This document shows positions 6,077-6,594 of a stretch of 6,594 nucleotides of DNA, piece after piece. The translations under genes and the position numbers were made by a program. The stretch comes from Devosia equisanguinis (GTDB taxonomy: Bacteria > Pseudomonadota > Alphaproteobacteria > Rhizobiales > Devosiaceae): contig CAMDAL010000237.1 in the NCBI GenBank assembly GCA_945888565.1, positions 1-6,594 on the forward strand. Direction: 5' to 3'. Position 1 is the first letter of the stretch. Each line of letters begins with the position of its first letter. The notes under the pieces were generated by a model. The model did no database searches and was not told the DNA's origin. It worked only from the letters and a program-made list of their open reading frames with translations.

Positions 6077-6594
6077 ATGAAGACCTGCTTCAACACTATC
6101 ACCGCCGGGCTCGGGGCTCGGCTGGAAGACATAATCGCAGAATGCGCCAAGAACCGCTTCGACGGTATGGAGCTCGATCTGCGCGCTATCGATGAAGCGG
6201 CGACCCGCGCCTCGCTGAGAGACATCGGCAACATGCTCGCGGACGGCAATCTGGCACCGGTTTCGGTCATGGCATTCGACCTCGCGCCGTTCGCAACTGA
6301 CGAGACGGCGTTGGACAGGTTCAAGCGCGGAGTCGACGCGGCACGTGCGCTCGGCGCGCCGATGCTGCTGACCTACTGCTTTGCTGCCGTTCCTGATGGC
6401 ATGAGCCGCGACAAGGCGCTCGACATCGCCGGCGAGCGAGCCCGCAAGTTGGGTGATGCCGCGGGCGAGGTGAAGATCGCGCTGGAGCCGATCGGGCGTA
6501 CTCAGCTGATGGGCGGACCGACTGCTGCGCTGGAGATTGCGGCCCGGTCAGGCCGCGGCAATGTCGGTATCATGATGGATACCTTCCACTACTA
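6077..6594 (+). CDS. Sugar phosphate isomerase/epimerase-like TIM-barrel protein, N-terminal part (cut by window edge)
   Basis: The first 172 codons of a protein of the xylose-isomerase-like TIM-barrel superfamily (AP endonuclease 2 fold), which includes inosose dehydratases, tagatose and ribulose epimerases, and hydroxypyruvate isomerases. It begins MKTCFNTITAGLGARLEDII and shows RFDGMELDL on strand 2. Strand 5 carries KIALEPIG, where E137 is the expected metal ligand. The visible end is GIMMDTFHYY, where D168 and H171 match the next metal and substrate ligands in the family. The start lies 3 bp after the oxidoreductase stop, without a clear ribosome binding site, so translation is probably coupled. 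Beside a Gfo/Idh/MocA enzyme it likely isomerises or dehydrates the keto product of that enzyme. A full-length member has about 260-300 residues; the C-terminal third and any ATPase gene lie beyond the window. Confidence 0.85.
   Translation, partial: MKTCFNTITAGLGARLEDIIAECAKNRFDGMELDLRAIDEAATRASLRDIGNMLADGNLAPVSVMAFDLAPFATDETALDRFKRGVDAARALGAPMLLTYCFAAVPDGMSRDKALDIAGERARKLGDAAGEVKIALEPIGRTQLMGGPTAALEIAARSGRGNVGIMMDTFHY

Overview
The window is GC-rich (roughly 60%) proteobacterial DNA. A LacI-family regulator followed by a CUT1-type sugar ABC transporter and sugar-oxidation genes suggests an alphaproteobacterium, most likely Hyphomicrobiales. This is inferred from gene content and style; no database was consulted.

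The left edge (1 to about 131, minus strand) is the start of an IS5-family insertion sequence, whose transposase N-terminus runs out of the window. From 132 to about 730 I see no convincing gene. That stretch holds a short string resembling the 3' end of a tRNA-Ser gene and otherwise reads like degenerate or intergenic DNA at the edge of a mobile element.

From about 730 to the right end there is one plus-strand locus. A LacI/GalR-family repressor (756-1808) is preceded by three tandem 12-bp operator-like units (734-769). After a 65-bp gap with a hairpin come a twin-arginine periplasmic sugar-binding protein (1874-3169) and two CUT1 permeases (3199-4128 and 4125-4982). They are followed by a Gfo/Idh/MocA NAD(P)-dependent oxidoreductase (4979-6073) and the first 172 codons of a TIM-barrel sugar isomerase/epimerase-like enzyme (from 6077, cut by the window end). 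The permease 1/permease 2 and permease 2/oxidoreductase junctions are 4-bp ATGA overlaps, and the last junction is only 3 bp, so these four genes are very probably co-transcribed and translationally coupled.

The locus reads as a substrate-inducible import and catabolism operon. The binding protein captures a sugar, sugar acid or cyclitol in the periplasm and the permease pair imports it. The oxidoreductase and the isomerase-like protein then start its breakdown under control of the repressor. No ABC ATPase is in the window; it should lie downstream or be supplied from elsewhere. The substrate cannot be named from sequence alone. The architecture is ordinary for rhizobial sugar transport loci. 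The most informative unusual signal is the tandem operator array, which overlaps the candidate start codons of its own regulator.
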